Part shown: positions 16,916-26,125 of the stretch, piece after piece
Layout: every line of letters begins with the position of its first letter
Position numbering within the stretch: the stretch's first letter is position 1
From: Paenibacillus xylanilyticus
Lineage (GTDB): Bacteria; Bacillota; Bacilli; Paenibacillales; Paenibacillaceae
Assembly (NCBI RefSeq): GCF_013359935.1
Contig: NZ_JABMCB010000166.1
Coordinates: forward strand, 1 to 64,000
DNA: 64,000 nt
Direction of reading: 5' to 3'
Program-made: the position numbers and the translations under genes
The notes under the pieces: model-generated
Told to the model about the DNA's origin: nothing
Databases searched by the model: none
What the model saw: only the letters and a program-made list of their open reading frames with translations

Positions 16916-17275
16916 CTAGTCTGCCAGCTTAATCATCTGATGCTCGGAGAGCACACCCAGCGTCTGCCCACAAGCACTTCGGCAGTATACCCGCACCGCC
17001 AGATGATAGGGCCTGCTTTTATTGCTGATGATTCGCAGTTGCCACATGAACGGTGAAACGTTCAGGTCATAAATGATGTGGTTACGGCTGCTACCGGTCG
17101 ACTCTGCTCCAATATGAAAGATATGTCGATACAACTCTCCACAGGTTGGGCTGATCCCGCCGACATATACATCCGCCCCGTCATCACCTACGAATGCAAC
17201 CTCTACATCTACGTACTTAATCGGAACAGCAGTTTGAAGCATGCCCTCATGTACTTCCATTACATATGCACCCAC
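16916..17275 (-). CDS. Hypothetical protein in the glycosylation locus, 119 residues
   Basis: The start is placed at GTG 17275, six bases after AGGAGG; longer in-frame starts have no ribosome site. The sequence is beta-rich (AVPIKYVDVEVAFVGDDGAD, NHIIYDLNVSPFMWQLRII, YHLAVRVYCRS). It has three cysteines and no signal peptide or membrane helix. It may be a small beta-sandwich. I do not recognise the family. It lies divergent from the GT4 gene at 17455 and convergent with the GT4 gene at 15776, which suggests a role in the same glycan or surface system. Confidence 0.7.
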   Translation of the reverse strand: MGAYVMEVHEGMLQTAVPIKYVDVEVAFVGDDGADVYVGGISPTCGELYRHIFHIGAESTGSSRNHIIYDLNVSPFMWQLRIISNKSRPYHLAVRVYCRSACGQTLGVLSEHQMIKLAD

Positions 17276-17454
17276 ATTGCGCCTCCTTCTGCTTTGTACG
17301 ACCTGTATGTATTTTATGCAGTCTCTCATCCTATGCCAGTTGCATACACCCATTTTTGACAGATGTACCTCCCTGCCCGGCCTTCAGCACAGCTTCTTTC
17401 ATAGAATACAAGGATAGCAGAACCGCCTGTGCAGGCCGTGACAAGGAGGTACTT

Positions 17455-18693
17455 ATGAAAGTTCTGCTCGTTACCTACTGGGAGCTTACACATATGGGAG
17501 GCATATGGACCTATGTAAAACAGCTCGCTGACAGGTTGATTGCACTTGGCGTCGAGGTCGATATTATGGGAACAAACGGTGCGAAAAATGAAGTCTATAT
17601 ACGCAACCTGAATCGGACATTTTCCAAGGATAACGTTTGGCCCATGCTGCAAGCCAAGCTCAATCCCACCGATCTGCCACAATTCACAGCTGACCCTCTT
17701 CTGGCGTACTACGAACTGAACCGATATGCATTTGAAATGGCTGCTGCCTATCTGGGTGTAGATCAGTACGATATCATTCACGCACAGGATCCCGTTGCAG
17801 CTGTGGCGATGAAACGAATTCTGAAGAATAACACCCCCATGGTAACCAGCTATCACGGGGCACTCGCACGCGAAGCTTTTTACGATGCACAGAATTCCAA
17901 CCCGCAGGTCACACTCCCTGCGTATTTACAATCCAAACGAGGGCGTTATTTCCTCTCATTGGAGCAACGGAGCGCTGCACAATCCGAGCTGATTCTGGTC
18001 TCCAGCCGCTGGATCAAGAGTACACTGACATCACTGCAGGTTCCTGAAGAGAAATTCCGCCTTATTCCTTATGCTGTCGACCTTCCTGCCTACCGTGCCC
18101 AGGCAGCGGTCCGGTTCCGTCAGCGCCCGCCGGCAAATAAAAAGGTCATTGCCTTCACAGGCCGGCTGGAGTTTATCAAGGGCGTTCATGTACTGATAAA
18201 GGCTCTGGCCAGCCTGAAGCATATGCGCTCCGATTGGGTCTGCTGGATTGCGGGAGAGGGGAATCTAATGGAGGATCTGCGTTCCCAGGCCAATGATCTT
18301 GGCATCAGAGACGACATTGTATTTTGGGGCAAGTTGGACAACATTCCTTCGTTCCTGCGCCGTGCCGACATTTATGTTCAACCCAGCCTGCAGGATACGC
18401 AGCCCTTCTCGGTAACGGAAGCCCAGCTTGCCGGACTTCCTGTTATTGTAAGTGGCACGGCAGGCATGCCAGAGATGGTCGAGCCTGCACATACCGGTTG
18501 GGTCGTTCCGCCCCAGGATGTAGATTCCCTGAGCGCACTCTTGAATGCCCTTTTGCAGGATGATGCCACCCGTAAACGGGTAGGTGCACAGGCCAAGGCC
18601 TGGGCGGAACAGCATCGCTCCCTTGAGGAGATGGGCTTGCGAACGTTACAGGTTTACCAAGAAGCGATTCAAAAAGGAGGTCATCGGCTATGA
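17455..18693 (+). CDS. Glycosyltransferase family 4 protein
   Basis: 412 residues, with AAGGAGG six bases before ATG 17455. GT-B fold with MKVLLVTYWELTHMGGIWTY at the start, IIHAQDPVA, the donor-domain motif FTGRLEFIKGVHVLI and VQPSLQDTQPFSVTEAQLAG containing the acidic residues. CATAGAATA at 17400-17408 upstream matches a sigma-K -10 but lacks a clear -35. Its stop overlaps the start of a 56-residue gene. Typical cytoplasmic retaining transferase of a surface glycan. Confidence 0.9.
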   Translation: MKVLLVTYWELTHMGGIWTYVKQLADRLIALGVEVDIMGTNGAKNEVYIRNLNRTFSKDNVWPMLQAKLNPTDLPQFTADPLLAYYELNRYAFEMAAAYLGVDQYDIIHAQDPVAAVAMKRILKNNTPMVTSYHGALAREAFYDAQNSNPQVTLPAYLQSKRGRYFLSLEQRSAAQSELILVSSRWIKSTLTSLQVPEEKFRLIPYAVDLPAYRAQAAVRFRQRPPANKKVIAFTGRLEFIKGVHVLIKALASLKHMRSDWVCWIAGEGNLMEDLRSQANDLGIRDDIVFWGKLDNIPSFLRRADIYVQPSLQDTQPFSVTEAQLAGLPVIVSGTAGMPEMVEPAHTGWVVPPQDVDSLSALLNALLQDDATRKRVGAQAKAWAEQHRSLEEMGLRTLQVYQEAIQKGGHRL

Positions 18694-18860
18694 CACTGCT
18701 TGTACCGAGTGATCTATACAATGGGTGGTTCTCCGTCCCTGTCTCGACGGCACATATTGAAGTGGACTACGCGATTATGAATGCTTTAGTACAGAAGCTG
18801 CCCCAAGAGTACACTTTGCCTGACCCGGAAGCCATGGCTATTATGAGCTCCAATGATTGA
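18690..18860 (+). CDS. Small protein, 56 residues, coupled to the GT4 gene
   Basis: ATG 18690 overlaps the GT4 stop as ATGA and has a perfect AAAGGAGG (18673-18680). The product begins MTLLVPSDLYNGWFSVPVST and ends PEAMAIMSSND. It is slightly acidic, with no membrane segment. The strong ribosome site and coupling argue that it is real. I know no function; an accessory or subunit of the transferase is possible. Confidence 0.75.
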   Translation: MTLLVPSDLYNGWFSVPVSTAHIEVDYAIMNALVQKLPQEYTLPDPEAMAIMSSND

Positions 18861-18935
18861 TCTATGTTCAAGATACACGTGACATGTAGAGGGCTGAACT
18901 GGACCTACTTGTAACAATAATACGGATCATCCTGG

Positions 18936-18960
18936 CCCTCTTGGTACAAGAGGGTTATTT
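18936..18960 (+). terminator. Terminator after the GT4/small-protein pair
   Basis: CCCTCTTG and CAAGAGGG arms around a three-base loop, followed by TTATTT. Confidence 0.75.
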
Positions 18961-19086
18961 CCATTGAAGGCGATAAAATGAAGAAAAAGAACATGTCAAC
19001 TGACCCCATCACACGGGATGGCCAGATGGCATGCTCTCTGTTCTACTCTATTTAAGATGAGGTCATTCATTCCATCGTTCCAACTG

Positions 19087-19803
19087 TTACTGCCAATAAC
19101 CGCCGACCTGAAGCAAATTAAGCAGAATCGGCCGATGTTTGGCCTGAACCAGTTCCATCTCCGCTTTCAGTGCCTCAAAGTGTCTTTTGGTTCCCATCGA
19201 ATCATGAACCCGATAACACATCAGAGGCTCATTGAAATAGAACAGTTCATAGACCGGAAACAGTCTTAGCCACATCTCATAGTCATGAGTATAACGGAAC
19301 TTGGTGTCAAACAAGCCGAACTTATGAAATGCATCCATCTCCAGCATCACGGTGCAGCCGTTAATGGGACAACCTTCCATCAGCACCTGCAGCATCTCCA
19401 GACGGCTGCCTACTTCCGGCTGCACCGTATCCATCCATTCACTGTTTGCATTCACATAGTGGTAGGCCCCATGACAGAACGAAGCCTTTACGTTGAGCAT
19501 AAATTTCAGTTGCTTCTCCACACGGTCCAGCAGCATCACATCATCGGAGCTGAGCCAGACGAAATAGTCCCCCGACGCCCGCTTGATTCCTTCATTCAAT
19601 GCTGTGGCCGTTCCACCATTCTTTTTCCGAATATATGTGATGCGCTCCATGAACGGCTCCAGCTTCTCCACATACTGCGTAGAGTCGTCATCCACCACAA
19701 TGACCTCGATATGAGGATATGTCTGGTTCAGAGCACTGTGAACAGCCTGCTCAATATAAGCACAATTGTAAAACGGAATGACAATTGAAACTTTAGGCTC
19801 CAT
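19087..19803 (-). CDS. Glycosyltransferase family 2 protein (paralogue 1)
   Basis: 238 residues from ATG 19803, preceded by GGGGAGG. GT-A signature PKVSIVIPFYNCAYIEQAV, EVIVVDDDS, the acidic motif WLSSDDVMLLDR and the acceptor-side YTHDYEMWLRL. It is the same length as, and closely related to, the next gene (VSVVIPFYNCPYVPQAV, WLSSDDFLYPDK, YTHDLDLWLRI), so the two arose by tandem duplication. Probably transfers a sugar in the same glycan. Confidence 0.88.
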   Translation of the reverse strand: MEPKVSIVIPFYNCAYIEQAVHSALNQTYPHIEVIVVDDDSTQYVEKLEPFMERITYIRKKNGGTATALNEGIKRASGDYFVWLSSDDVMLLDRVEKQLKFMLNVKASFCHGAYHYVNANSEWMDTVQPEVGSRLEMLQVLMEGCPINGCTVMLEMDAFHKFGLFDTKFRYTHDYEMWLRLFPVYELFYFNEPLMCYRVHDSMGTKRHFEALKAEMELVQAKHRPILLNLLQVGGYWQ

Positions 19804-19964
19804 CCGGGCCTCCCCTTTCTCCGCCTGTCTCTGCAAAAACTGTTCCCCTTATCATATGAGGACCCGGCCTTCAGTTCGCGGGCATTTGTGATAGAAAATA
19901 AATACAGAGGGCATTATGGGCATCTTACATCCCATAACCCCTCCGTCAGAGTTACTCCATCTCT

Positions 19965-20681
19965 TTAACCACCCATAGCCGCAATTCGCTGCAGCAAAGG
20001 TTCCCGATATCTGGACCAGACCATGGAGGCCTCCTTGCCGATGGTCTCTGCATGACGCACCGACCCCATCCCGCCGTGCCAACGGTATGCCGTAAGAGGT
20101 TCATTCAGGTATGGAAAGCGATGCCCGTTCAGCAGAATGCGCAGCCAGAGATCCAGATCATGAGTATAAGGCAGCAGCTCATCGAAGAGACCTACAGCAC
20201 CAAACAAATCCTTGCGGATCATGACGGTACAACCATTGACGGGATTGCCACTTACGAAGCGACGCAGCCATTCGATCTCGGACATCGGTTCCGCTCCGCC
20301 ATGCAGCTTGGTAACCGCGGAATGTTCATTAATGTAATGAAAGTTGGTATGTGAGGCAAGCACATTTTCCCGCTGCATGAACTCCACCTGATAACGAATT
20401 TTATCCGGATAGAGGAAATCATCCGAGCTAAGCCAGACCACATAATCTCCGGACGCATGTCGGATACCGTGATTAAGAGCCGAGGCTGTGCCGCCATTGC
20501 TCTTGCCAAGAACATAGATTTGGGGCAGGTATGGCTGGAGAAGCTCCGCATGACTAGTGGAGCCATCGTCCACCACAATGATTTCTACGTTGGTGTACGT
20601 CTGGTTTATTGCGCTCTGAACCGCCTGCGGCACGTAAGGACAATTGTAGAATGGAATGACAACCGACACTTTTGGATTCAT
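19965..20681 (-). CDS. Glycosyltransferase family 2 protein (paralogue 2)
   Basis: 238 residues; the ATG at 20681 overlaps the upstream SDR stop as ATGA. Motifs match those of the neighbouring paralogue throughout, including EIIVVDDGS, KSNGGTASALNHGI, the SSDD acidic motif and LNEPLTAYRWHGGMGSVRH near the end. It is co-transcribed with the CapEFG-like sugar-nucleotide genes upstream, so it is a candidate to transfer the sugar they make. Paralogue 1 follows after 161 bases that contain a weak GTTATGGG/CCCATAAT hairpin. Confidence 0.88.
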   Translation of the reverse strand: MNPKVSVVIPFYNCPYVPQAVQSAINQTYTNVEIIVVDDGSTSHAELLQPYLPQIYVLGKSNGGTASALNHGIRHASGDYVVWLSSDDFLYPDKIRYQVEFMQRENVLASHTNFHYINEHSAVTKLHGGAEPMSEIEWLRRFVSGNPVNGCTVMIRKDLFGAVGLFDELLPYTHDLDLWLRILLNGHRFPYLNEPLTAYRWHGGMGSVRHAETIGKEASMVWSRYREPLLQRIAAMGG

Positions 20682-21619
20682 TCAGCATTTCCTCCTTGCT
20701 GCCTGCGTACATCGCTTAGAATGTCCTGGAGAGATTGAGCAAACGGAATCTGGGGCTTCCATCCCAGCTTGCGCAGCAGCGATAGCTCCTCCTCCTTGCC
20801 AGCCCCATCTGGACCTGAAGAAGCTCCATCCCAGCGGACTGGCACTTCTGCCTCCGTCATGGAGAGCAAGGTATCGGCGATTTCACCCAGACTGCGTTCC
20901 GTTCCCGAAACAACCGGATAAACGGTCCCCGTGGTCCCATGCACAAGAAGCGTGGCATAGGCTCTGACCGCATCCCGTACATCCAGAAAATCTCGTGTAT
21001 TATCCCGCCCGGATAGACGAAAAGCCTCGCTTTTGCCCTCAAGTTCACAGGCAGCAACATGCCGTGCGAGCAGCGAACAGATGCCTGTGGAGGGGCCGGC
21101 ACCGATCAGATTTCCCGGCTCAGCCAGCATGATCTGCTGACCAAACAGGGACATCCAAGACAAGGACACCATCTCCTCCAGCGCTTTGCTGAGACTGTAA
21201 GGGTGCGGCGGCTCGGGGTTTCGGCCCGGTTCAGCCGTGTATTTCAAGCGGGAACCTACAATGACGGTCCGTGCGGACGGACAGCTCCGGAGAGCATCCA
21301 GCAAATACAGCACAGCCATCACATTGGTCTCCAGTACAAGCAGCGGATCCGACCAGGAGTACGGGACCGAATTTTTGCCCGCGAGATGCAGCACATAATC
21401 CGGCTGCACCTCGTCAATCAGATGACGTACCTGCTGTTTGTCGTTAAGGTCACAGACATGCACGGCAACGCCTTCGCCAAACGAATGCACGCCTGCTCGC
21501 CTCACCACGGCTGCAACCTTGGCACCAACGCTCGTAAAATAGGTCACAGCGTGCCGTCCGGTAAAACCGGAGGCACCCGTAATCAGCACTTTCTTGCCAG
21601 TCAGCTCTGCTCCATCCAT
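20678..21619 (-). CDS. NAD-dependent epimerase/dehydratase (extended SDR)
   Basis: 313 residues. NAD-binding KVLITGASGFTGRHAV at residues 9-24, DYVLHLAGKNSV, the active-site YSLSK (replacing the usual YxxxK) and VRDAVRAYATLL. It resembles GDP-mannose 4,6-dehydratase/reductase-type enzymes acting on nucleotide sugars, but the exact activity cannot be assigned. It overlaps the CapF-like gene by 19 bases upstream and the GT2 gene by four bases downstream, so it belongs to the same polycistron. Confidence 0.85.
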   Translation of the reverse strand: MDGAELTGKKVLITGASGFTGRHAVTYFTSVGAKVAAVVRRAGVHSFGEGVAVHVCDLNDKQQVRHLIDEVQPDYVLHLAGKNSVPYSWSDPLLVLETNVMAVLYLLDALRSCPSARTVIVGSRLKYTAEPGRNPEPPHPYSLSKALEEMVSLSWMSLFGQQIMLAEPGNLIGAGPSTGICSLLARHVAACELEGKSEAFRLSGRDNTRDFLDVRDAVRAYATLLVHGTTGTVYPVVSGTERSLGEIADTLLSMTEAEVPVRWDGASSGPDGAGKEEELSLLRKLGWKPQIPFAQSLQDILSDVRRQQGGNAE

Positions 21620-22428
21620 AATGCCAGCTCCTTCAGCATCGTAGAATAATCCGGAAGGTCTGTCTTCACATCCTCGCGTGTGGAAACGAGAGTGCGATCC
21701 TGCACAAGACTGTCATCAGGCACAATATTCACATCCTGCTTGTTCCAGGTCTGCTGGAAAAGAAGCAGCAGATCGTGTTTGCTGACAGGTGCAGGATGTG
21801 CCAGATGGATCAGGCCACTGACGGGTGACGCCAGATAATGATCCACCCATTTTGCCAGTTCAAGTGTAGTCACTCCATTCCAGAAAACGCGCGTATACCC
21901 GCCCACTTCACCCGTGCGGGACATAAACCAATGCATCAGACCAATCCCGCCCTTCCGGATTTCCGGTCCAATAATGGAGGTACGGATCGTCAGGTGTCCC
22001 GGGTCATGAACTTCGCCCAGTGCCTTGGTAATGGCGTAAGCTGACGTTCCATCCGTGACATCGTTCTCCGTATACGAGCCACGATCCCCGCTGAAGACAC
22101 AGTCCGTGCTGATGTGTATCAGTCGGGCACCGATCGTATCGGCCACCCTCCGCAAACGATGCGGAAGGAAGCCGTTAATGTGATACGCGGTAATTTTATC
22201 TTCATCTGCGAAGCTGTTCAGCACACCTACCGCGTTAACGATAACATCCGGGTGCACAGCTTCCACCAGCCGATCCACCATATAACTGTCGTTCACATCC
22301 AGCAGCAGACCATTCGGGTCGGACACGTCCCGGGTGGTGTAGAAGACACTGTGCACGCCTTGACGGCGGAAATAGTCGACCATAACATGGCCGGCCATTC
22401 CGTTTCCACCAAGTATCAGGAGCTTCAT
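21601..22428 (-). CDS. CapF/RmlD-like nucleotide-sugar reductase
   Basis: 275 residues. KLLILGGNGMAGHVMVDYF is the NAD(P)H site, HISTDCVFSGDRGSY and AYAITKALGE carry the catalytic Ser/Thr, Tyr and Lys of RmlD-type 4-keto reductases. In the S. aureus CapE-CapF-CapG route the middle enzyme reduces the 4-keto sugar to a 6-deoxytalose derivative. This protein lacks the C-terminal cupin domain of CapF (about 370 residues), so it matches only the reductase half. Its ATG overlaps the true, out-of-frame end of the CapE-like gene. Confidence 0.85.
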   Translation of the reverse strand: MKLLILGGNGMAGHVMVDYFRRQGVHSVFYTTRDVSDPNGLLLDVNDSYMVDRLVEAVHPDVIVNAVGVLNSFADEDKITAYHINGFLPHRLRRVADTIGARLIHISTDCVFSGDRGSYTENDVTDGTSAYAITKALGEVHDPGHLTIRTSIIGPEIRKGGIGLMHWFMSRTGEVGGYTRVFWNGVTTLELAKWVDHYLASPVSGLIHLAHPAPVSKHDLLLLFQQTWNKQDVNIVPDDSLVQDRTLVSTREDVKTDLPDYSTMLKELALWMEQS

Positions 22429-22503
22429 GACAGAAATCCTCCGCGTTTCAAAATGTCGCGAATCTCCTCTTTCGTCATCAACTGATGTTCAGAACTGAAG
22501 CTG

Positions 22504-23412
22504 CTAAAAGAAACAGGAGGGCAGTTGGTGTAATGTTTCACGCAGTCCCGGTATACCCAGTGTAGGGAGAATGACCAGGTACTGTTCGTCGTACACAACG
22601 GTTGTCATACTTTCGAATTCACTCATCAGAATTTCATGGATTTTCTCACCTGGCCGGGTGCCGCGCTCCACAATGGCCACGTTCTCCACACCGGAATCTT
22701 CAATCAGCACTTCTGCAAGGTCCACAATTTTGCACGTAGGCATCGTCATGACAAAAATCTCACCGCCTACACTCTCCACGGAAGCCTTGAACAGTAACGT
22801 GATTGCATCTTTCAATGTAAGGAAGAAACGGGTCATGTTCATGTCCGTGATGGACACTTGACCTTTCTGGCGGATCTGGTTTTTGAAGAGATGCACAACG
22901 CTGCCGTTGGTACCGAGTACATTTCCACCGCGCACCGTCACAAACCGGGTGTTGCTGTGCAGCAGATTCGCATATACGATTAATTTCTCGCCGATCGCCT
23001 TGGTCATGCCATAGAAGTTGGATGGGTTAGCCGCCTTGTCGGTCGAGATGTAGATCACTTTTTCAACCTGATTCTCAATGGCAGCCTCGATCACGTTCTG
23101 AGTTCCAATCACGTTGGTTTTGAGCGCTTCATAAGGCTGATCTTCACATACAGGTACGTGTTTGAGCGCCGCCAGATGGAAGACATAATCCACTTGCTGG
23201 CAAGCAGCGGTTAATGCTTCCTTATCGCGAATATCACCAATGCGGAAATGAAGACGAGGGTCCTCGAACTCGCGGCTCATCGCCACCTGGCTTGATTCAT
23301 TACGGGAGTAAACGATAATTTCCTTCGGCTGCTGAGGCAGCAGCTGAGCCACAAGTTCATACCCCCATGATCCAGTACCGCCTGTCACGAGAATGCGTTT
23401 ATTTTCAAACAT
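22504..23412 (-). CDS. CapE-like UDP-GlcNAc 4,6-dehydratase/5-epimerase, frameshifted at the C-terminus
   Basis: 302 residues as read. NAD site KRILVTGGTGSWGYELV, DYVFHLAALKHVPVCED, the STDKAANPSNFYGMTKA active-site region and RGGNVLGTNGSV match inverting UDP-GlcNAc 4,6-dehydratases. After LPTLGIPGLRE the frame is lost. Removing one T from the run at 22536-22538 restores HYTNCPPVSFSSFSSEHQ and ends in KRGGFLS with TGA at 22425, overlapping the next ATG. The intact protein would be about 328 residues. It starts the pathway to UDP-L-FucNAc-type sugars. The lesion may be a sequencing error. Confidence 0.85.
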   Translation of the reverse strand: MFENKRILVTGGTGSWGYELVAQLLPQQPKEIIVYSRNESSQVAMSREFEDPRLHFRIGDIRDKEALTAACQQVDYVFHLAALKHVPVCEDQPYEALKTNVIGTQNVIEAAIENQVEKVIYISTDKAANPSNFYGMTKAIGEKLIVYANLLHSNTRFVTVRGGNVLGTNGSVVHLFKNQIRQKGQVSITDMNMTRFFLTLKDAITLLFKASVESVGGEIFVMTMPTCKIVDLAEVLIEDSGVENVAIVERGTRPGEKIHEILMSEFESMTTVVYDEQYLVILPTLGIPGLRETLHQLPSCFF

Positions 23413-24496
23413 TTATTTTCCCTCCAAGCAGAAATTTGACCACTTTACTGGATACATCCGTTGCTTTGTAACCCTGCGGGCACTCCCAGTCATTTGCCAT
23501 CTCTGTCATGACCTTCACACATCCCGCAATACGGGATGCATCGAGACCGGAGACTACGTTGCTGCCGCAGTCCACCGTTTCCGGACGTTCGGTTGTCCGC
23601 CGCATGGTCACTGTGGGTACACCCATGATGCAGCATTCTTCCTGAACGGTACCGCTGTCCGTCAGTGCACAGCGCGCATGACGCTCCAGCATGACGAAGT
23701 CAAAAAATCCGAACGGCTCGTGAAATTCCACGAGGGGGTGCATCTCCAGCTGCAAATGCTCTGCAATCCGGATGGCCGTGCGGGGGTGAATGCTGCAGAT
23801 CACCCGGAGGCCATGTTCCTCCGCAACCTGGTTCAGACCTTTCATAATCTCCATCAGATGAGGTGGATGATCCACATTTTCTGCCCGGTGGGCTGTGACC
23901 AAAAAGTACTGGCCGGACTTCAGCTTCAGCTTTTTCAGGATTTTGCTGGCATTCACCTGTGCGTCATAATGGCGCATCACTTCATAGATGGGATTACCGG
24001 TCAGCACTATTCGCCGGCTGGGCACACCTTCACTGACCAGATGCTTTTTGCTCTGTTCGGTGTATGGCATGTTAATAGTCGATATGGCATCAATGACCCT
24101 GCGATTTTTCTCTTCAGGCACATCCAGATCGAAGCATCGATTGCCTGCTTCCATATGAACGACGGGAATGCCCATGCGTTCAGCCAGCACAGCACACAGT
24201 GCGCTGTTGGTATCACCGAGCAGCAGCACTTTATCCGGCTTTTCCTGAAGCAGCAGGTCTTCCATCTGTGTGTACATGGAGGATAACTGGCGGCCCAGCG
24301 TGGCCGCTTCGTCCTGAAGGACGTAGTCTGGCGCACGCAGGCCCATCTCCTTGAAAAACTGACCGCTGAGACTTTCCGTGAAGTTCTGTCCTGTGTGCAC
24401 AAGAATATGCTTGGACGCGTACTGGTCCAGCTTGGAAATGATCAGGCTGAGCCGAATAATCTCCGGTCTCGTGCCCAGCACCGTCATGATCTTCAT
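23405..24496 (-). CDS. wecB: Non-hydrolysing UDP-GlcNAc 2-epimerase (WecB/CapG-like)
   Basis: 363 residues from ATG 24496 (MKIMTVLGTRPEIIRLS, the usual family start); ATG 24514 is an alternative that overlaps the upstream stop. Visible motifs are HTGQNFTESLSGQFF, LLGDTNSALCAVLA, HMEAGNRCFD, the HRAENVD loop and DSGTVQEECCIMGVP. In a CapE-CapF-CapG set this enzyme inverts C2 to give UDP-L-FucNAc. Alone it would make UDP-ManNAc. Gene order here (epimerase, dehydratase, reductase) supports the first reading. It overlaps the CapE-like gene by eight bases. Confidence 0.92.
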   Translation of the reverse strand: MKIMTVLGTRPEIIRLSLIISKLDQYASKHILVHTGQNFTESLSGQFFKEMGLRAPDYVLQDEAATLGRQLSSMYTQMEDLLLQEKPDKVLLLGDTNSALCAVLAERMGIPVVHMEAGNRCFDLDVPEEKNRRVIDAISTINMPYTEQSKKHLVSEGVPSRRIVLTGNPIYEVMRHYDAQVNASKILKKLKLKSGQYFLVTAHRAENVDHPPHLMEIMKGLNQVAEEHGLRVICSIHPRTAIRIAEHLQLEMHPLVEFHEPFGFFDFVMLERHARCALTDSGTVQEECCIMGVPTVTMRRTTERPETVDCGSNVVSGLDASRIAGCVKVMTEMANDWECPQGYKATDVSSKVVKFLLGGKINV

Positions 24497-24510
24497 CGTA
24501 ATCCCTGCCT

Positions 24511-26106
24511 TCATCGTGTATTGGAACCTTTCCGGCGCGCCCGGCGCCTTGACTTGGCAGACGTACGCTTGCGAGCCGTTGGTTTCGCCCTGTACAGATG
24601 CTTTCTCTTTTTATGAGTTGCCTTCCGGATTCGCTTTTTTGCTCTTGTTTTCCGTTTGCCAATCCGGCTGGCGGTATGCTTTTGAACCACATCAGCGGGT
24701 ACAGGATCGCCGATGGCAAGCGGCGGAAGTGGGGAGATGGGTAATGCCTGAATCACGGACAGGGGGAACAAAAGTGCTCTGACTGCCCCTGGATTCAATG
24801 CAAGTACGGTACGTAATCCCCCTTCTCCCCAGGTGTACACCGGGCCATTCGGTGCCTGAATGTAAGGGAACCAACCGGGGAACCGCAGTAACCACTGTGT
24901 CACCATCGTATGCATGCCGGACCTGTAGGTTTCGATTCCAAACAATCGTTCCGCTTCTGCCCGCCCCCGCCAGGCGATATCGGACGCCAGCTCCGAGTCG
25001 TTCAGCAATGTTGTCGCCAAGGCGGCAAGTGCATTACTGTCCCCCGGTGGAGCAAGAAATCCTCCACTGCCTACCGTTTCAAGCAATTCCGACAACCCAC
25101 CCTGGGCAAAGGCAATAACCGGTTTGGCAAAATAAATGCCTTCCAGCGCGGTCATGCCAAAGCCTTCTTTCACCATGCTCGGAATAACCACCATATCCAT
25201 TGCCGTATACGCAAGAGATACATTTTCTTCAAAAGTCGTAAAGGTGAATCTGCGGGAATATCCTGACTTTTTCACTCGTGCCACGCATTCGTCATAATAC
25301 TTTTTATCTGCTGGCGCACCAATGATCCAAAACCTGGCTCGTGAATGGGTTTCACACAGCTGCAGAGCCATGTCAACAAAAGGCTTGAGTCCCTTGGCAT
25401 CATATATAAAAGAAGAGATATAGCCGATACAGACATGCGAGGACCTGAAGCCGAGCTCCTTGCGCTTGCGTTCACGCAAATGCAACCAGCGGTCCGGGGC
25501 AGGCAGTGACGGATCCCAGGTTGGAGGGAGAACCGTCAGCTTCCCGGTCATGCCCGCATGTTTGAAAGGTGCAACAGCGGTTTCGGATATGCCGATAATC
25601 CAGTCCGAATACCGGTTTATCATCTGTACAGCCTCGTCGGTATGATCATTGATTTGGATAATCTCCGTAATCTTCCAGATCACCGGAATCTGCAGGTCTT
25701 TGGCTGCTACAGCAGGCATTACATTCACACAGGTATTGGTTAATACCAGCGCAGGCGAGGTTTCCCTGATCAGGGAAACCACATCCTGGTAAGCCGGTGT
25801 GTGGCGAAGCAGTTCCGCATCATTTGCAATGCCCTGGTAGGGTGTGTACACACCGTGAAGCATCGGCAGAGAGCAGATTTTGACCTGTATGCCGAATCTC
25901 CGCGCAAGTCCGGCCAGTTTGCCTTCCTGCGGGGCAACAAGCACGCAGTCGAAGATGGAGCCCATTTCCCTCATAAAATGGAGCAGAAGTTTCTCCGCTC
26001 CCGTTATACTCCGGGTATTGCACACATGGGAAAACAACATCAGTTTCGGTTTAGTCGCCATGGCTGCACGGACCACTGCATGAACATTATGCAGGGCTCT
26101 GTGCAC
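24511..26106 (-). CDS. GT4 glycosyltransferase with a Lys/Arg-rich C-terminal tail
   Basis: 531 residues. The GTG start at 26106 lies just after GGGAGGAGG; ATG 26061 is an alternative without a ribosome site. Residues ~20-400 are a GT-B transferase (LFSHVCNTRSITGAEKLL, MVVIPSMVKEGFGMTALEG). A ~75-residue linker (WLLRFPGWFPYIQ) follows. Then comes a 57-residue tail that is about half Lys and Arg (KHTASRIGKRKTRAKK, ARKRTSAKSRRRARRKG). Such a tail could bind polyanionic polymer, nucleic acid or a coat scaffold. A similar basic region forms the N-terminus of the protein at 28665-29006. Confidence 0.85.
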   Translation of the reverse strand: MHRALHNVHAVVRAAMATKPKLMLFSHVCNTRSITGAEKLLLHFMREMGSIFDCVLVAPQEGKLAGLARRFGIQVKICSLPMLHGVYTPYQGIANDAELLRHTPAYQDVVSLIRETSPALVLTNTCVNVMPAVAAKDLQIPVIWKITEIIQINDHTDEAVQMINRYSDWIIGISETAVAPFKHAGMTGKLTVLPPTWDPSLPAPDRWLHLRERKRKELGFRSSHVCIGYISSFIYDAKGLKPFVDMALQLCETHSRARFWIIGAPADKKYYDECVARVKKSGYSRRFTFTTFEENVSLAYTAMDMVVIPSMVKEGFGMTALEGIYFAKPVIAFAQGGLSELLETVGSGGFLAPPGDSNALAALATTLLNDSELASDIAWRGRAEAERLFGIETYRSGMHTMVTQWLLRFPGWFPYIQAPNGPVYTWGEGGLRTVLALNPGAVRALLFPLSVIQALPISPLPPLAIGDPVPADVVQKHTASRIGKRKTRAKKRIRKATHKKRKHLYRAKPTARKRTSAKSRRRARRKGSNTR

Positions 26107-26125
26107 ACCTCCTCCCGACCGGAAA

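Noticed and set aside
24511-24700. Ribosomal-protein-like basic sequence
   Set aside because: The Lys/Arg tail is in frame with the GT4 domain and has no ribosomal protein motif; the same holds for the basic protein at 28665-29006.
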